Below are positions 49,745-61,682 of a stretch of DNA of 64,000 nucleotides, piece after piece. The stretch is from Eulemur rufifrons (lineage: Eukaryota > Chordata > Mammalia > Primates > Lemuridae), in assembly GCF_041146395.1 (NCBI RefSeq), contig NC_090989.1:52602501-52666500 (forward strand), given 5' to 3'. A program made the position numbers and the translations under genes. Each line of letters starts with the position of its first letter. Positions within the stretch are counted from its first letter, which is position 1. The notes under the pieces are model-generated. The model had not been told where the DNA came from and searched no databases. It worked only from the letters and a program-made list of their open reading frames with translations.

Positions 49745-49978
49745 GTGATCTAGAGCAAGGCTCTGGGTCACTCACCACTGAGGTTTGACCCTTGGCTCTG
49801 TCCTTTTCTAGCTCAACTTTGGGCAAGTAACTTGCCTCAGTTTCTTCAACTCTAAAATGGGTGAAATAATAGAATCTAACTGATAGGTCATCTTGAGGAT
49901 TTAATGAGGTAACAAATATAAAATGGTTACTACAATGCCCAACACATAGCAAGTGTTTGATAAACATTAGCTCCTATT
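49745..49978 (+). mobile_element. MIR SINE
   Basis: 'actttgggcaagtaacttgc', 'ctcagtttcttcaactctaa', 'aatgggtgaaataatagaat', 'gaggatttaatgaggtaaca' and 'acacatagcaagtgtttgat' give near full-length plus-strand MIR. Confidence 0.88.
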
Positions 49979-50080
49979 AATGTTTCACTCAACTCCAGAA
50001 GGAAAGTCCACATGCTGGGTTCCAGGGCTGGGGAATTCCTGGGGAGGCATCTTTCTTTGTCTTCTGTCTCCCTTTCCCTT

Positions 50081-50419
<339 letters not shown>

Positions 50420-50439
50420 TGTCTCCCTTTCCCTTACAT

Positions 50440-51040
50440 GGACTTTGCCCGACGCTCCCTGGTCCCAAAAGGTGGCAAACAAAAATGTGATAGACTTTAA
50501 TTCCCATCATTATATATTTGAAGCCATAAGCAAATCTGAAATTTACAAGCCGGCAGTATAAAAATGGCTGATGACCATTATTTAAACTGTGGCAAGACGA
50601 ATTCTGCTTAGGAATAACTAATAATATTTTAAAGTCAACTCGAGACTGCTGGTGCACTGGCATTTGGCGACAGCTCAGTAGGGAGCCCTTGTAGGCAGAG
50701 AGTAGGTGATATTAACCTTCTAAACAGAAGCCGCAGCACACCGAGTGCCAGGGTACCAGGAAGAATTTAACATTCCACTCCTACCGCCCTCCCCCACTTC
50801 CCGCTTCAGGAACGCGGTTTTTAAATGAGAAGCACATCCCGAGTGCTCTGTGTAGGTGGTGGAGTGGGAGGAGGTGAAATGCAAGCTTTATTTTCCCTGC
50901 TGCCTGTCATCCAATTCTCCGCTTTCCTCTGACTTTCATGAGTGATGAGGTCATCCCGGTGCAGGAAAATCAAACTCCTATTTTTCAAACCCAATAAAGG
51001 CCACATTGTATGTCTGCGTAAACAGAGAGGCCAGACGGGT
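50440..51040. other. Repeat-free flank of the CpG island
   Basis: Unique, balanced sequence without repeats for 600 bp, a rarity in this window. Words such as 'gtgataga', 'ttaattcc' and TGAGTGATGAGGTCA (about 50940) suggest regulatory content. No gene frame beyond a 132-codon antisense one discussed under rejected items. Confidence 0.4.
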
Positions 51041-51218
51041 AGGGTGGCGGGGAGACGGGTGGCCCGCCCCCTGGCGGCCGCGTGAGACAGCGTGCCCCGC
51101 GTTCCGCCGAGCAGCATCCGGGAGGCGGGCAGGGCGGGTGCTAAAATGCAAGTTAAAATTAGATCAATAGTCAGCTTAGCTGTCTCAATCAATGCTTCGC
51201 AGGGAGAGCATACAACCA

Positions 51219-51230
51219 TCTATTTATAAG
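51219..51230 (-). promoter_or_regulatory. TATA-box-like / MEF2-like site
   Basis: On the plus strand ATCTATTTATAAG contains CTATTTATAA, a perfect match to the MEF2 consensus YTAWWWWTAR. On the minus strand the same bases read CTTATAAATAG, a strong TATA box. If it is a TATA box, the start would lie near 51195 on the minus strand. The two readings cannot be told apart from sequence. Confidence 0.4.
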
Positions 51231-51469
51231 CCAAACCCGGCATTATCTTCCTCTTTTAGGACGCAGAGATCCATTACTGCGCGCGGCAGGGGAGAGGATG
51301 CCGCAGGGAGCGGGTGCGTGCCACACCGCGGCTCGCGGCCCGCCCGGCTGCATCCGGCCTCCGATCCGCGCGGGGCGGGCAGGGGGAGGGTCCACACCCG
51401 CGGTCTGCGGCCCTCTGCGCGCCACAGGACCGTCCCCGGGCGTGCCCCCTACGGACTCACTGCCGCCCA

Positions 51470-51487
51470 GTCCTTACCTCGATGGAG
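51470..51487 (-). other. Candidate splice donor of a CpG-island first exon
   Basis: The minus strand reads CCATCGAG|GTAAGGACTG, an excellent U1-type donor with the exon ending at 51478 and the intron beginning at 51477. Located within the CpG island, it could end a short first exon transcribed leftward from about 51500-51700. No matching acceptor or coding frame is visible, so this may be a non-coding or alternative first exon, or chance. Confidence 0.25.
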
Positions 51488-51600
51488 TCCTTAGTCTTTA
51501 AGCAGAGAGGGCCAACAAAAAGCAAACGAATGCAAAAAGCCACGGGGCCCTCCCACAGATACAGGGCGCACACCGGCCGGTTCTAACCACAGGCTCGCCG

Positions 51601-52274
51601 GCCTGTTCACAAAGGTTTCCAACCTGGCTTCCCCAAGGTACTGCGTTACTCAGTCCTTGCTCAGACAGTTGCTGTAAATAGCTGCAATTTCCCTCCTCCC
51701 GCCTCAAAGCACGGCTGGGAAGAGATCTACAGCGCGGACTCTGCCTAAGGGTTTGGTGAGATGCACGCTGCTCCATCTCCCAACACACTGGGACGTTTGG
51801 GCCCTTCCCCGGGTCTTTTTGCCCCAGTGGTGGAAGTCACCTCTGATATATGATGAATTGTCCACACCTAGCATTTATGTTAACGTTAAGTTGTTTGCAG
51901 TTTCTCAAAGATGCTACAGAAGAAGAAGCAAAACCTGATACAGTACACCCCTCAACCCCAAACAAGATCAAATCATATCTCTAAGGGAAAAACTAGGCAT
52001 TCTCGTCCTAGGTAAGATACTACGTATATAGCATATTTTACATTATAGATACATATTTTTAAATTTTTGCTTTTCTGTATTTTGCGATTTTCTTTAATAA
52101 GCATGTGCTGTATTTACAACAGAAAATTCTAAAGACGCAAAGAATTTTAATATTAGCTTAAATGTACATTAGATGTATTTATAGAATCAATTTATTAGCT
52201 TCTATTAAATATGTTGTTTGACATAAAAGGCTTTTGAACTAAAGATAGAAACTGAAGCATTCTGTATTTAGAAA
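51601..52274. other. Unique flank, no feature seen
   Basis: Balanced sequence to about 51900, then AT-rich unique DNA with no recognised repeat. Confidence 0.4.
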
Positions 52275-53115
52275 CAACCCTTCTCCTCCTCCTCTTGCAA
52301 TTCTTGTTGGCTTACCTCCAAAATACATCCTGCATCTGTCCCTTTCTCACCATCTACACTGCTCCTAGCTTAGTTACAGGTCACCCTTCATTATCCTTCA
52401 CCTGCATTACAAAAATAGCATCTTGTCTGATTTTCCTGAATCCACTTTCTCCTGACTGCAGTCCTCACTTGCCACATAGCAACCACATTGCTCTTTTAAA
52501 ATGTAAATCGGATCCTATCTTCCTCTCTTTTTAAAACCTTGTGTGGCTTCCCATGGCACCTCAGTTAGACCCCAAATTCTTCACCATAGCCCAAATATGA
52601 TGTGAGATCTGCCCTTACCCACACTTGCTCATCTCTCCTCTTCTCATGTCACTGGGTCCCATCTCACTTTGCCACCCGAGATAGCATGCTTTCACATGGC
52701 CCCTTCTTTCTGATCGGCAAACCCACAGGCTCATCATATCTATTAATATTTCACAATCCGAGCACTTGCTATTCACTCTGTGTGGAAGATCTCTTTCAGA
52801 GGTTCTTCCCAAATCTGCCTCATTCTTATATCGTTCCGATCTCAGCTCAGGTATCAGAAACCTTCGCTGACCACCTTCTGCCCCTCCAGAACTCATTATC
52901 GTATTACCCTATTTCATTTAACACAGCAGTTAACTGAAATTGTTTTATTTATCCATTGGATTACCAGTGTTCTCTCACTTCACACATTAGAATGTAAGCC
53001 CCATGAAGAGTCTCCTTATCGTTCTTGTTCATTACTATCTCTTTGGGTTCTAGAATAGTGTCTGGCCCATAGTTGGTATTCAATATGGATTAATTGAATA
53101 AATTATTGAGTGTGA
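52275..53115 (+). mobile_element. L2 LINE 3' end, long copy
   Basis: 'cctgactgcagtcctcactt', 'gtaaatcggatcctatcttc', 'gtgtggcttcccatggcacc', 'agaccccaaattcttcacca', 'ctcatctctcctcttctcat', 'tcgctgaccaccttctgccc', 'agaatgtaagccccatgaag' and 'atagtgtctggcccatagtt' follow the L2 3' end for about 840 bp. Contained frames (79-111 codons) are accidental. Confidence 0.85.
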
Positions 53116-53340
53116 TTTCCTAGTATCTTGCTTTTAAATGCCACTAGTAGCATTCTGCGTACTCTGCCATGAGTTTTGTAGTTATTTTTATGCCCATATG
53201 CTTCCTCCTCTCACTCAGTGTGAACTCTATGAGGCAGGATCATATTTATTTGATTTTATTCTCCATAGCCTTATGGAGTCTGGCACATTACAGGTGTTTA
53301 ATATATTTGTTGGACTGAATTGCAATAAGTGAATGGGTAA
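53116..53340 (+). mobile_element. Second L2-like 3' fragment
   Basis: 'gaactctatgaggcaggatc', 'tatggagtctggcacattac' and 'aatatatttgttggactgaa' repeat the L2 terminal word order directly after the previous L2 end, so it is a separate copy. Confidence 0.6.
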
Positions 53341-53445
53341 TAAGGAGATACAGTATGACTTTAATCCAAGGTCTAACCTTTCACCTGGAAAAATGCAGAA
53401 ATATTATGATATCCAAAGGGATAGGTTGTTGCTTTGATCTTTGTG

Positions 53446-53470
53446 ACACACACACATACACACACACACA
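53446..53470. repeat. (CA)n short tract
   Basis: About 12 CA units with one T interruption. Confidence 0.85.
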
Positions 53471-53499
53471 TTTGTTCTTGATATTTTCAAAGACTGCTC

Positions 53500-53630
53500 A
53501 CATCCATCATTTTGTTTTATCTTCAAGCTAGTGTGTAGAAACAGAAGCTCAGAGGCATTAACTGACCTGCTCAAGCTCGGACAGCTAATATGAACCACAG
53601 ACAGGGATAGAGCCTGCTTGCTAATTTCAA
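53500..53630 (-). mobile_element. MIR SINE fragment
   Basis: 'gaaacagaagctcagaggca', 'ttaactgacctgctcaagct' and 'cggacagctaatatgaacca' are reversed MIR core and head. Confidence 0.7.
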
Positions 53631-53727
53631 ACACTCACAAATATGCACACATAAAAGCACAACACACACATTTACTAATATCCTCCTCAACCATATTTGT
53701 ATTAATAATTTGGTTCAAATGGGATAA

Positions 53728-53785
53728 AAATGCAAAGTACTTTGAGGTCTGGCATATGACAGACTCCTAGTAAATAACCATTCCT
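53728..53785 (+). mobile_element. MIR SINE 3' fragment
   Basis: 'gcaaagtactttgaggtctg' and 'gacagactcctagtaaataa' resemble the MIR 3' end. Confidence 0.45.
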
Positions 53786-54209
53786 TTTTCTTGGCCACAC
53801 TATGGTTGCCATAATCTCCCTACCCCTGTAAAGAAGAATGCTTCTATCTTCACTTTGTTCTTTGTCTTACCAGACTGATCTCCAGGATCATTCTTGTTGT
53901 GAAATTGTAATGCAGAATATTAATTGGATACTTTCATAGATCTGAGAAATATTAATTGGATTTTTGCTGGCAACCTATTGCTCTGTTGACTTTTACGCTG
54001 AATATAAACCTTTGAGAAACACTTGTGAATACCTACCAGCACACAGCTTAGCTTAAGTCATACAATGCAGTGTCAATGAGGAAACGGCATAATAAATACC
54101 AAAGCTTATCAATCATAAACAAACCCTAAACAGCACAGCCAGAGGGGACAAATAACGTGCAAAATCAGTTTTACTATAGGCAAGAAACGTTGAGAGCCCA
54201 TCTTGATCA
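53786..54209. other. Unique sequence, no feature seen
   Basis: Ordinary unique DNA. Confidence 0.4.
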
Positions 54210-54335
54210 TTCATTCATTCACTGATTGTTGAGTTCATTTTATGTGCCAAGTATTGTACGAAATTTGGGGATACAGAGGCAAGCATAAATAAATATTGCC
54301 TCTATTGATATGGATCTAGTGGAAAAGATAGACTT
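54210..54335 (-). mobile_element. L2 LINE 3' fragment
   Basis: 'ttcattcattcactgattgt', 'tatgtgccaagtattgtacg' and 'ggggatacagaggcaagcat' are the reversed L2 terminus. Confidence 0.75.
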
Positions 54336-54544
54336 AAACCAAAGAATCTCACAGCATTGATCTCTGATGGTAAAACAGGAGGAACTGACATAGACAATTC
54401 AGGGAAGAAGTGCTTGAGTCGGTGATGACTAAGCTGAGCTATGTTTTGAGTTCAGTTATGGCTCAATGCCTCTAATGGTCACTAAAGAGGGAAGAGAAGA
54501 AAGAAATGATCAAGTAAGTAAATAATAATGGTGACTAACTTCTA

Positions 54545-55235
54545 AATTCTTTCATTTAATAAATATTTCTCAAGTACCTACAATGTACCAGGTGGTTGTC
54601 TATGTGCTGGGAGTTATAGCAATGATCAGAGACAAAAATCCCCTGGCCTTATGAGCTTCCAGGGTAAGGAGGGAAGGCATATCATAATAATACATAATTG
54701 TCATAGAGAAGAATGTTAAATGGCGATTGCTGCTAGGAAGGAAAATAAACCAAGGTAGTAAGATGGGGAAGTGGGGTTGTGTGGGGTAGTGAGGTACAAT
54801 TTTACATAGGGCAGTCCTGCATGCCGTCATTGAATAATACATTTGAGCAAGACCCAGCAATTGTCAAGGAGCAAGCTATGTTGATCTGCGGGTAGCAGTG
54901 GCTGATTACAGAGGTAAGAACTCTCAGGGGGATGGATTCTACAAGGGCAATGGCCCTGAGACAGCAGCATGCATGACTGAATTGTCATGCACTTGAGAAG
55001 GTGCAAAGAGGCCAGTATGTCTAAAGAAAGTGGAGTAACCAAGGGGGTGACTAGCAGATAAGTTCAGAGAGGTAACCAGGGCATGAGTTCAAAGAGGTAA
55101 TAGATCTTCAGGGACCTTGTATAAAGACTCTGGCTTTTTCTCTAAGTAAAACGGGAAGGCACTGGAAGTTTTTGAGCAAATGATTAACATGATCTGACTT
55201 ATGTTTTCATACTCATTCTGGCTACTGTGTAGAAA
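54545..55235 (-). mobile_element. L2 LINE 3' region, long copy
   Basis: 'aataaatatttctcaagtac', 'tgtctatgtgctgggagtta', 'gacaaaaatcccctggcctt', 'atgagcttccagggtaagga', then 'aagttcagagaggtaaccag', 'actggaagtttttgagcaaa', 'aacatgatctgacttatgtt' and 'attctggctactgtgtagaa'. This is reversed L2 order over about 690 bp. Confidence 0.75.
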
Positions 55236-55239
55236 GTAA

Positions 55240-55425
55240 TCATTATGATCTAGGCAATGTGCTAGTGTCTTAACAGATGACTTCCTTTTATCTTCATAAT
55301 TCCAAGAGGCACCATTTTACAGTGAGAAAACCGAGTTGTAAGGAGTTTAAGTTCCTTCCTCAAGGTTGCATTGCTAATGACTGACAGAGCTGGAATTAAA
55401 AGCCACCTAAGCTATCAGACACATG
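55240..55425 (-). mobile_element. MIR SINE
   Basis: 'tctaggcaatgtgctagtgt', 'caccattttacagtgagaaa', 'gcattgctaatgactgacag' and 'agctggaattaaaagccacc' are reversed MIR. Confidence 0.75.
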
Positions 55426-55454
55426 TAAGAGAGACTGGGATGGTGGGTGGAGGG

Positions 55455-55705
55455 TGATGATAATAACAATAATACCTGTCATTTATTGAGGGTCTACTAG
55501 TCACTGCCCTAGATTTTTCTCATTAATTTTATTTCATTTTCACAACAATCCTATAAGATAGGCGTTATTGCCCTTTTATTATAGATAAGGAAACTGAAAC
55601 TCAGAAATTATTTAGCTAACCTAAGTTCAAACAGTTAATAACTAAAAATTAAAATTCAAACCCAGCACACTTCATCTTTTAAGACTATGCCTTATTGCCT
55701 CCCAG
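55455..55705 (-). mobile_element. MIR SINE, near full length
   Basis: 'tttattgagggtctactagt', 'caacaatcctataagatagg', 'tagataaggaaactgaaact', 'aaattcaaacccagcacact' and 'gactatgccttattgcctcc' are reversed MIR from tail to head. Confidence 0.85.
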
Positions 55706-56058
55706 ATAAGTATATTAAACTTTAAAATATGTTTCTTATAAATTGAGTTTTGTGTTTTTAAAATGTACTAGAGATCAATGTATGAGTTAAAGAAAAAAAG
55801 AAAAAACATCTACTCTATCTTTCTTTTTTGATTGGAGTGCTTAGTGTACTTCCCTATATAATTACTGAAGTAGTTGGTTTAATTCTACCTACTTGCTATT
55901 TTTTTCTGTTTATTCCATCTATTCTTTGTTCCTTTATTCCTTCTTTCTTTTTGCTTTTGAATTAAATATATATTAATTCCATTTTTCTCCTGTATTAGGT
56001 GTGTTATACATTTCTTTTTTTAGCTTTTACCCTAGAGAATCAATGTGCCTTCCTAACT

Positions 56059-56081
<23 letters not shown>
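56059..56081. repeat. (CT)n microsatellite
   Basis: About 11 CT units directly before the Alu poly-T lead. Confidence 0.9.
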
Positions 56082-56089
<8 letters not shown>

Positions 56090-56268
56090 TTGAGACAGGG
56101 CCTTGCTTTGTCACCCTGGCTAGAGTGCAGTGGTGTTATCATAGCTCACTGCAACCTCAAACTTCTGGCCTCAAATGATCCTTTTGCCTCAGCCTCCCAA
56201 GTAACTAGGACTACAGGAGCCTGCCACTAATTTTTCTATTTTTTTGTAGAGACTCTTGTTCAGGCTTC
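56082..56268 (-). mobile_element. Truncated Alu
   Basis: Antisense Alu with poly-T, 'gagacagggccttgctttgt', 'tagagtgcagtggtgttatc' and 'cactgcaacctcaaacttct', then a shortened linker and an end after 'ttgttcaggct'. The left monomer is largely missing. Confidence 0.88.
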
Positions 56269-57499
56269 GATATATATTTTAAATTAGTATTTTTTTTTAC
56301 CACCTCACAAATAATGCAAGAACCTTACAACAGTTTAACTTCAATAAGACCTTCCAGTTTTTTGTTATATTATTACAATTATACTTTCACATTGTTATGT
56401 TCCCCCAAGTTTTTCCTTATTTTTGTTTTAAAAAGTCAATATTCTTGAATATTTATACACATACTTACCCTTTATTGTACTCTTTGTTCATTCCCAAAGT
56501 TTCATGTTTCCATCTGGGATTATTTTGCTTCAGCCTGAATTTTTTTTTTTTTTTTGCTAAATCTTACAGTACAGTACTGTTCTCTAGAGATAAACTGTCT
56601 CAGGGTTTATTTGTCTGAAAATATATTTATTTTCACTTAACTTTTGAGTATATTTTTACTTGGTATAAAATTCTACCTGGCATATTTTTCTTTCATCTCT
56701 TTAAGGATGTTAAATCATTGTCTTCTGGCTTCCATAGTTTCTATAGAAAAATCAACTGTCAGTCTTGTCGTTACTTTGAAAGTGACATATATCCCCTCAT
56801 CCCCCACCCCCACTTTGGCTCTTTTCATATTTTTCTTTGTCTTTGATTTCCAGTAATTTGAATATCATGTGCCTAAATGTAGCTTTCATTGTTTTTATTC
56901 TTCTTGGTGTTCCCTGTTCTTGGATCTATGGTTTGATATTGTTTATCAGTTTTGGAAAATTCTAAGTTGTCATCTCTACAAGAATTTTTTTGTTTCCAGT
57001 CTCTCTTTGCTCCATTCTGGGACTTCACTTATACGTGCATTAGCTATTTTGACTATACACCCACATCTCTTAATGTTTTATTCTGCTCGTTCTTTTTTTT
57101 TTTTTACCAGTTTGGGCATTTTTAGAAACTGATCTTGTCTTTGGGTTAAGTATACTGTGTCCCACATGCTATTAAACTCATCCAATGAGTTCCTAAGATT
57201 AGATATTATATTTTCCAATTCTAGAATTATATTTAGGGTTTTTTTTTTAAGCCACTTCAATTTTTTGTTGAAACTCTTATTTTTTTTAATATATATCTGG
57301 TTCCTGTATTTTCTTTAATAGAATAATCTTAATTATTTTAAAGTCATTTTCTCTAATTCCCATATTTGAATCATCTGTATGACTGCTTCTAGTGTTTCTT
57401 TTTTCCTCTTGATTATAAATTACATCTTCAATTCTTTTCTCATTTTAGTAATTTTGAGTTGTATTGTAGATGCTGGGTATTAAAAACAACCCAAAACAG

Positions 57500-57791
<292 letters not shown>

Positions 57792-58030
57792 AAAACAGTT
57801 CCTCCTTTCCTATGATGGACAGACAGGCAGGGATTGTGCTAGGTATGAGGTTAGGTTGCAGTTTTTAGCAAGTCTCAGTTCATCTCTTGTTTTACCTGTT
57901 TTTTTCAGAGGTCACTTTCGGGCTTTTGATGGGGAGTCTAGAAGCTCCCTGTCTCCTCAGCTCTTAAAGTTCCCCTCTTCATAGGTTTTGAGCTTACATC
58001 TTAGACATTTGCCAGATTTTGAGCACAAGT

Positions 58031-59849
58031 TCAAAATTTAGCAAGTGGTTCAAGAGAAAGAACTGTTGTGTATTTATTGCAAACCCATATTTCTAGCAAG
58101 GCTTTGTCTCTTAAGCACTGCAGACTACAGGAGATTTTGTTCTCTCCTTCTGGTTCAGCCCCCTTAAGCCTTTCTTACCACCCCGAAACAGATGGGAGTG
58201 AGCCTTGCATTTTGCACTTTTCTATTTTCCAATCTATTATGCCAGTCCCATACATTCACCAAAAGTTCTGTTGGTTTCTTTTTCATGCACTAGAGTCCTT
58301 CTGTTTGGCTCAAATCTAATCTTCAGCCCATACATACAATGGGAAAAACAGCTGGTGAATAGAAGCTCACTTAGGAATTTGAGTTTATCTAATTCTCTTT
58401 GTTTCTACATATATTTAATGTCTTTAATGATGTTTTCAATTTACTTGTTTTTTTTCTTGTTGCCACAATGTGGGTATTAGCTTGCTGTGACCATCTATGT
58501 TTTACCCAAAAATGAAAGTCCCTCTCAGATGTATAAAGGGTCAGAAATTTTGGAGCTGGAACAGACTTTGGCATTTACTAGTATAGCTACCTCACTGGAC
58601 AAATAGAAAACATGTTCTCAGAATGGTGAAGTGATATATTCGAGATCAAAAACCAATAAGGCTTGAGGTAAACCTTAAGGTGGATCTCCTGATCCCAAGT
58701 CTACTGTTCAAAAGGACAAGAAGGAGAGAAAGAGAAAGAAAGAGAGAGAGAATATATTATGAGAAAGACTCCACTTCAAACAGAGAGCAATTCTGGATTT
58801 TTTGCTCCAATTCTGGAGTTCAGACATGACCTGCCCTCAGAAATTCATGTTGGAAAACCAAGACTGAGGTCTTTTGAGTCAATCGTTAAATTTAACACTT
58901 GTTTATTTCTTTTTTTTCTACCTTGTTTGCAAACAGGATTTAAAATGTTTTGCCAATGATAAGAGCCCCTCTGGGGAAGATTACAGGTGAGGCAAATAGG
59001 GTGGTAACATACAGGGTAAGAAAGGCCGATATTAGAAATCTGAGAATATTACTCTTGGCAAGGGGATACTGGTAGCTGATGGAATTTCGGGGACTAGGTG
59101 TTTCAGGCTCATGAATTACTCCACTCAACAGCAACTGAGAAAAACACTGGGCCCATGTCCTTTGAAAACATAAAAGTAAATGTTTCCATCCTTTTCTACA
59201 GGAAGAGTTTATCACTGTCGCTTCCCCCCTCCCCCCATAATTGTTGAGCTAGTCCAGAGTGTGAAAGGAAGGGACGAGAAAGTGCACGATAATGACAAGA
59301 TGGAACTCTGGAACAAAGAGAGGAGAAACACTCCCTTCCCAAGACGCCTCTTACCTTTCCACCAGCACACTTAGCAACTTCAGTCAACCCTCACCTCTCA
59401 CATGGGGAAAGAAAAAACATTTGAATTTGCAGAAAGTCAAAACTGTGAGTTTAATGGGTTAAAATAAATGTGATTTTTATGGTTAATCTTTAATATGATA
59501 GTAGTATACTTATTTCAGTTAAAATTTGTGGTATTTTGTCTTGCTCTTGATTGAAATTTTGTGTCTCTACTCAAGCCTAGAAGAGAGGTTGCTAAGCAAT
59601 TTAACAATGTAAACAAGTAAGGAGCGGTGGTGTTCAGGATCAGTGGGAAGCAGTGTGTTCTTAAGTTCTTAGAAGAACAAACTGAACAAACTATATTTAA
59701 GGATATTATCACATCATTGTCTATATGCAAATGTGCGCTGCTATTTGTAACTGAATCACATCTCTTTATTAAGGAAGGATGTCTATTTATCATCCTTCTA
59801 GCAATTCCAGTAATAAAACATCACCATTTCTTTAAAATTATGCACTATT
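58031..59849. other. Unique sequence with a GA-rich tract
   Basis: A purine tract of GAAA and GA units lies at 58706-58752. Otherwise no repeat or gene is recognised. Frames of 60-92 codons have no known domain. Confidence 0.35.
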
Positions 59850-60092
59850 GATGACAGCTAACATTTCTGGAGTACTTACTATGAACCAGGCGTGCAAATA
59901 CTTTATGAGTAAAGTGAAAACTATTGCGTTTAATTTTCACAAGTTCTACAAGGTAGATATTAATATTTTCTTCCTTTTTGACAAGTGAGAAAACAGACTT
60001 AGCAAGGTTGACTTCCCCAAAGACACATAATAAAGGATAGAGCCCAGTTCAATCTTATTCAAAAAGCCCGTGTGCTAATGATTTTGCCTGAT
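59850..60092 (-). mobile_element. MIR SINE, near full length
   Basis: 'gacagctaacatttctggag', 'tacttactatgaaccaggcg', 'tttaattttcacaagttcta', 'caaggtagatattaatattt', 'gtgagaaaacagacttagca' and 'gatagagcccagttcaatct' in reversed MIR order. Confidence 0.82.
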
Positions 60093-60329
60093 CCAAATGG
60101 TTTTTCAATGGCTGCAAACTAGTGGTGCAAATCTTTCCGTTAGAATGATGGTCAACCCAGTGGCATGGTTTCTAAACGACTGCACTCCTTCTTTCTGTTC
60201 TACTCATCCTTGTCAACCAGTCTTCTCTCTCAGTCAATGGTGGTCAAGCTGCATTGCCTGAAGAATGAACAGTTTGGGGAAGCAAGACTGACTTGGTATC
60301 TTCTTTATGGCAGCCCCCTTGCTGGGGGT

Positions 60330-60495
60330 GCTCACTAATTGCATAGCCTAAGGCAATTAACTTTGGTAATTCTCATCTGTGAAACTGGAATAATTACCAA
60401 TCTTGCAAAGTTGCTAGGGAAATGAGATACTGTATGTAAGGTGCCTAGTTCAATGTAGGCACGTGATAGTATGTCAACTATGAGTTTCTTCCCCT
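60330..60495 (+). mobile_element. MIR SINE fragment
   Basis: 'gcctaaggcaattaactttg', 'attctcatctgtgaaactgg', 'aaatgagatactgtatgtaa' and 'gtgcctagttcaatgtaggc' in plus MIR order. Confidence 0.75.
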
Positions 60496-61105
60496 GCCTG
60501 TTCCCATCTTTAATGCATCCTTATGGTATATCTCCCATTAAAGTCAGCACTTTGTCTAGGAGATTTTTGAGTACCTTGTTGATATCTAGACTTTGCATAT
60601 AACTCAGGGAGGTTTGTAAGATGACTATGTGAAGACATCTTTGGTCAAGCAATTATCCACTCCCTACTTGATATGATATGAACACTAGCTTTGAAAATAG
60701 TCCTCTACTAATATACTACCCAGTTCTTCCCTGTGGCATAAAGCTTTCCTGCTCTCCACCCCACCGTCTCCAACATGCAACAGAGAAATCCGATGATAAC
60801 ATAACCAAGAAGTAGAATTTAGGATCCCTTCTCTTCATGTGGAGCCATCCATCTGGAGTTGAACAGCTCTTGAATGGGGGGCGTTTTTCTGCTGTGATAA
60901 ATTTGTCTTCATGACGAACTCATGCCACTGGCCTCCAGGTGGAGCTGCATGAAAGAAAGAGAGAAGGGAAAAGAGGAAAAAAATAGGTTAAGGCCCCAGA
61001 GAAGCAAATAGCCTGAGAAAGACACAATGAAACACAAAGATGGTGCATGGTCCTTCGGGGATTTGCTGGAAAGAGAAGTGTCATGCAAACTGATTCAGCC
61101 AGTTT
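60496..61105. other. Unique sequence, no feature seen
   Basis: Ordinary unique DNA with no recognised repeat. Confidence 0.4.
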
Positions 61106-61260
61106 AATTCCACAAGAATTTGAAGGCACTGCCAATGTGCTCAGTCAGCCCAGAGTCTGATGCAAGAGAAATGAGACATGGTCCCCAGGGAGCTGGCAGT
61201 CTTTGGGAGTGGTAGCCCAGAGATGTAGAGGAAGAACATCAAAAGACCATGTGTAATTTG
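61106..61260 (-). mobile_element. Possible L2 LINE fragment
   Basis: 'aaggcactgccaatgtgctc' and 'gacatggtccccagggagct' loosely follow the reversed L2 terminus. Confidence 0.35.
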
Positions 61261-61293
61261 GTGATAAAACTGTGATGCAGTTTAGGACCTGGT

Positions 61294-61321
61294 TTTGGAG
61301 GTCCTAACCAGGACCTCCAAA
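61294..61321. other. Perfect 11-bp inverted repeat
   Basis: TTTGGAGGTCC (61294-61304), loop TAACCA, GGACCTCCAAA (61311-61321). An overlapping pair CCTGGTT/AACCAGG (61288-61294 and 61306-61312) can form an alternative hairpin. No transcript is known to use it. Confidence 0.8.
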
Positions 61322-61339
61322 TAGAGAAAAGCTATTATT

Positions 61340-61558
61340 TTTTGTGTGTGCTGTTATATTCCAGGCACTAAATTTGATGGGTTAAATAAATTATCTCATT
61401 TAATTTAATCCTAAAAACCAACCTTTGACATGAACCTGTTTTGATGGTGAGGAAATTGAAGAATAGAGATTAAATAACCTGCCCAGCATCCAACAGCAAG
61501 TGAGCTATAGGATTCAAAGTTAAATCTGTGTGAATACAACACCCATGCTCTCAGAAGG
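61340..61558 (-). mobile_element. MIR SINE, near full length
   Basis: 'ttatattccaggcactaaat', 'attatctcatttaatttaat', 'gtgaggaaattgaagaatag', 'aataacctgcccagcatcca' and 'gctataggattcaaagttaa' in reversed MIR order. Confidence 0.85.
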
Positions 61559-61559
61559 C

Positions 61560-61682
61560 CTGAGCCACTTGCCATATAACTAAACCCTCTTAACTCTTCT
61601 GTGCCTCAGTTTCCTTATGTGACAAATGGACATAATAATGCTGTACTTGATTCAAATTGTTTAGGGTAATCCTTTGCTTGTA
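61560..61682 (+). mobile_element. MIR SINE fragment
   Basis: 'taactcttctgtgcctcagt', 'ttccttatgtgacaaatgga' and 'cataataatgctgtacttga' in plus MIR order, abutting the preceding antisense MIR. Confidence 0.75.

Larger units (their letters stand above)
51040..51600. promoter_or_regulatory. CpG island, candidate promoter
   Basis: By hand count there are about 16 CpG in 51008-51140 and about 30 CpG in 51261-51480, whereas the rest of the window has almost none outside young Alus. The two CpG-rich parts flank an AT-rich, repeat-free block (51141-51250) containing CTATTTATAA. Such unmethylated islands mark mammalian promoters. Direction and gene are unknown. A splice donor on the minus strand within the island is the only hint of a transcript. 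Confidence 0.75.

Noticed and set aside
50821..51219. 132-codon antisense frame at the CpG island
   Set aside because: Its ATG directly abuts the TATA-like word (51221-51228), so a transcript started by that box would not contain it. No protein family is recognised, and the CpG-rich part inflates open length.
51192..51586. Overlapping plus-strand frames of 67-100 codons in the CpG island
   Set aside because: Three overlapping frames are open at once, with Arg/Pro/Gly-rich translations typical of GC-rich non-coding DNA.
52295..53058. Chain of plus-strand frames (79-111 codons) resembling exons
   Set aside because: All lie within an L2 3' end, whose pyrimidine-rich text is naturally poor in stops.
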